Made by a program: the position numbers and the translations under genes. From Primula veris (taxonomy: Eukaryota; Streptophyta; Magnoliopsida; Ericales; Primulaceae), in contig OY821744.1 in NCBI GenBank assembly GCA_963682055.1, forward strand, positions 21,428,967 to 21,492,966: 64,000 nucleotides of DNA, given 5' to 3'. Below are positions 60,739-64,000 of the stretch, piece after piece. Numbering within the stretch: the first letter of the stretch is position 1; every line of letters begins with the position of its first letter. The notes under the pieces were generated by a model, which saw only the letters and a program-made list of their open reading frames with translations, ran no database searches and was not told the DNA's origin.

Positions 60739-63700
60739 GGAATATTATATAAGCGATATATCCATTTTTTGACCCACATCTTTTTAAGTAAGAAACTTCT
60801 TTCAAAAAATAGCTTTTAGAGAGAGAGAGAAGGGTAAGAGACAAAATATTGAAGAAGAATCACATTTCTATATTCGGTTTCCACGTTAGAAGAAAGACGA
60901 TGATATAAGTTTTAAGATCAACTAATGCTTTCATGTACTTCATTAACTACTCTACAGACAGCAAAAAGAAAAAACATAAGCCCCAAAAAAACAAATCTGT
61001 CTTTTCTTTATTCCTGAAAATGATGAATAAAACCCTGCTGTTCCCGCAAATATACCAAAAGTCAGTTCTTTAAAAATGCAATCCTGCAGTAAAGCAAATG
61101 TTGGACTAGCAATTCGTATAATTAGGGTCATATAAGAAACAAATGGTTAAAAAGTGAGGGGTACAAGATATTAAAATGCTAGTAAGAGAGGATACTTCTA
61201 CATGTGACTGAAACAAATATCAAAGGGAGATCTCCAATGGGGACCCACTTCACCTGTCTGGAAATCACGGCATACAATTTAAAAAGACTTTTAAGGAAAA
61301 AAAATACATTTCAAATCCATAACAGCTACAAGGCTGCCAATGAATATAAATTTGTCTTGACACATTCCAACCGAAAAAATAATTTTTTTTTGTAAAAAGA
61401 TTTGTCATTTCTTTGCTTTTCTATCCAATGCTTATTCAAGTACACATATCACATTCTATTTGTAAGAAGAAATGACAAATCTTTGTATTACCTGCATTTC
61501 TCTAACTATAAATTACTACCAAGGAGAACTCTTTTTCGATGAATAAAATATTAGAACTTGACATGCATGAAAACGTAAATCTAAAGATAGTAAATTTGGA
61601 AATATAGGCCTGGCTTTCTCTTACCCCCTCACATCTGACTTGAGAACACAATTCAAGATATGGAATGCGACAGTTTATGACATGTAGGCAAGAAAAGATA
61701 TAAACTCAGGTAATGGGTGCTGGATATGTAACTTCTAATTTCTATTGCCCTATCAGCTTCTTCAAAGTATACTTTATAAACAACATCATGCAGCCAATTC
61801 TACGTTTTAAGTGACAATGCCGAAAGAGAGATGCATTTACAATTCGTCTATGTCAAGTTCTTATTATAAACTCTATACAAAAGAGATGCATGCATGGATA
61901 TTTAAAGCATTCAAAAGGTTAAACAAATAACTTTACAACAAAAGCACAACGAGAAGTCATATTCTCCAACATCTCTTTGACCGAAGTTGACCTTGGTTTC
62001 CAAATAATCTGAAATGAGAGAGAGAACCTCTTCCGCCATGAGCTACAAGGGAATAACGTACGAAGCTTTACAAAAGATGGTAAAGATGGATCATGTTTAC
62101 CTATAAGTTCTGCATGATTTCTTTTCACCAAACAAAACAACAATTATTAGCGACCATTGAAACCAGATATTGAAGAGTGTTATTACGAGTGTCGACTTAT
62201 ATTTTGTTTAAGTTCTAAAAGCACACGGAACATCATAACTAGAGACCACAGAGACCACTTCTGAGGAATAACATTTTATGCAAGACCGTGACGTCGCAAT
62301 CCGCGACAACCATAAAAAAAATCATGTCAGAAAACACATACACATCACAACATGAAGAGGTTAAACAATTTAATAGCATTCAAATTATATCATCCACCAG
62401 GAGAAGAAAGTAAACTTAAGAAACATTAAATCAGGTTACCATATCACCTTATATAACTCAAAAGGATCTTTTGTGGCTAGTGCTGACAGAATTTTTCAAA
62501 AGAATGACTCACACCTAAGACTCGCATATAATACTCTGCAATTAAAAGTTGTGTAAGTGACTATAGGTAGTAGAGATTTTAGCACGGTTATATAAATATT
62601 AGACAATAATGAAATCAAATTTATTGTTAAGCAGCCAGCCATCTTATACAACTTTCACTCATTTAGTCAACTTTCACTCTTATACAACCAGATATTGAAG
62701 AGAGTTATTACGAGTGCCAACTTATATTTTGTTTAAGTTGTAAAAGCACACGGAACATCGTAACTAGAGACCACAGAGACCACTTCTGAGGAATAACATT
62801 TTATGCAAGACTCACGACGTCGCAATCCGCAACAACCATAAAAAAAATCATGTCAGAAAACACATACACATCACAACATGAACATGAAGAGAGGTTAAAC
62901 AATTTAATAGCATTCAAATTATATCATCCACCAGGAGAAGAAAGTAAACTTAAGAAACATTAAATCAGGTTACCATATCACCTTATAACTCAAAAGGATC
63001 TTTTGTGGCTAGCGCTGACAGAATTTTTCAAAAGAATGACTCACAGCTAAGACTCGCATATAATACTCTGCAATTAAAAGTTGTGTGACTATAGGTAGTG
63101 GAGATTTTAGCACGGTTATATAAATATCAGACAATGATGAAATCAAATTTATGGTTCAGCAGCAAGCCATCTTATACAACTTTCACTCATTTAGTCAATT
63201 CTAGGTTTTAAGGTGAGCATGCACGCTTTAAGGACTAACACATATTTTCAATAATATGTCAAGAGTTCCCCAATATAAATACAGAAACAATAAAAAAAAA
63301 ATTGGATGTTGGGTATCATACACTGTCAAAAGACAAAAACCAATGTAAGAATCGAAGTGAAAGAACTTTAGTTGCTATAAATGACTTGACAATGATATTA
63401 TAAACCTCAAACGTAGATACAAAGGCCTTTCAACATACTTGACTGTACAACAGTAAGTTATTGTCACCTAAATGAATATATGCATAAGGCAATACAAGAT
63501 ATGTTTATATAGGGAAACACAAACGCTAATCAGGAGGCCACATACCTCTAAAGGGACAAGTAAAACATTCATAAGATTCGCAATTACAGTTTTATAATTT
63601 TAACCCATGAATGAACAAAGGGAAAAAATCCAATCTTAGCTCAAATCATGATGTAAGGATTGGAAATATTTAGTAGAATGACTTCAAACATCAAATAAGA

Positions 63701-64000
63701 ATCAGGAGACTTACAAAAATCTTTTTAGTAGAATGACTTCAAACATGAAATAAGAATTAGGAGACTTACAAACATCTCCCCAAACTCTTTCCCATGTAGT
63801 GAACCTGGATAGCCAATTAGAAACTAAATTGGTAGAACAAAAGATACAAAGACTAGCAGAGAAAAAGTGACTTGTCCGTCAATATGATTTCCGAATAAGA
63901 AATATGAAAATATATCAAATAATACCTACATGGTCTTATTTCATCAAACCTATCTAGAGTACACCTGGCAATTATAGTGAGTGGTTGACTGTAACGTCAA
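60739..64000. repeat. Mosaic of duplicated intron-like blocks (right part)
   Basis: Direct repeat of about 34976-37860 in the same order, continuing to the window edge. It contains one additional internal tandem duplication (62163-63212). No long open frame. The putative exon of 36703-36788 occurs twice here, each time with a TAG. Confidence 0.65.
62163..63212. repeat. 525-bp tandem duplication
   Basis: CCAGATATTGAAGAG begins units at 62163 and 62688. The corresponding block at about 36413-36910 has one unit only. Confidence 0.85.

Noticed and set aside
61919..62143. A 74-codon minus-strand frame containing DPSLPSFVKLRTLF
   Set aside because: It spans splice-like signals, and the parallel block at 36.2-36.4 kb does not keep it open. 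Not strong enough to list as an exon.

Overview
This is plant nuclear DNA, almost certainly from an angiosperm and probably a eudicot. It is AT-rich and consists mostly of nested transposable elements of plant lineages: Ty3/gypsy chromoviruses, Ty1/copia elements, an L1-type LINE with an RNase H tail, Cassandra TRIMs carrying 5S rRNA-like sequence, and a Stowaway-like MITE. There are no operons, no tRNA genes and no CRISPR array, and I cannot name any intact host gene. One gag-pol (46.4-51.3 kb, minus strand) is close to intact; every other coding remnant is broken.

Layout, left part. 1-3258: 3' half of a Ty3/gypsy element (RT, RNase H, integrase) with its 3' LTR, cut by the window edge and carrying one in-frame stop. 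3259-8636: a decayed Ty1/copia element on the minus strand (RT and gag remnants, one 211-bp LTR). 8637-20735: a roughly 2.4-kb segment present twice in direct orientation. The first copy is split by a 5.6-kb, 5'-truncated copia element (9334-14964), and the second copy shows the empty site. Both copies end in an L1 fragment. In the first the L1 frame runs into a Gly/Ser-rich sequence of unknown origin (16745-17309); the second continues to an L1 3' end with a poly-A tract (21939). 22580-27215: a second copy of the decayed copia family, on the plus strand, with a complete Cassandra TRIM inside it. 27216-33780: a 57-bp-unit satellite interrupted by a 1274-bp solo LTR with a perfect 5-bp target duplication.

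Layout, right part. 33781-64000 is a mosaic of repeatedly duplicated gene-like, intron-like DNA. Short stretches on the minus strand have splice-site-like borders and open frames, but the evidence for a gene is weak. This mosaic is interrupted at 42680-53803 by a compound insertion: a minus-strand Cassandra, an inverted LTR fragment, and a nearly full-length Tekay/Del-like chromovirus whose gag and pol lie in one frame separated by a single TGA. It is interrupted again at 58599-60738 by the 3' end of a second Tekay/Del-like element. Blocks of 33.8-37.8 kb recur in the same order at 58.0-64.0 kb.

I found no new defence, metabolic or regulatory system. The items most worth following up are the compound Cassandra/inverted-LTR/chromovirus locus, which could fold back and feed small-RNA production; the 57-bp satellite whose unit length keeps a 19-residue frame open; the multiplied exon-like module in the right half; and the L1/Gly-Ser chimeric frame.
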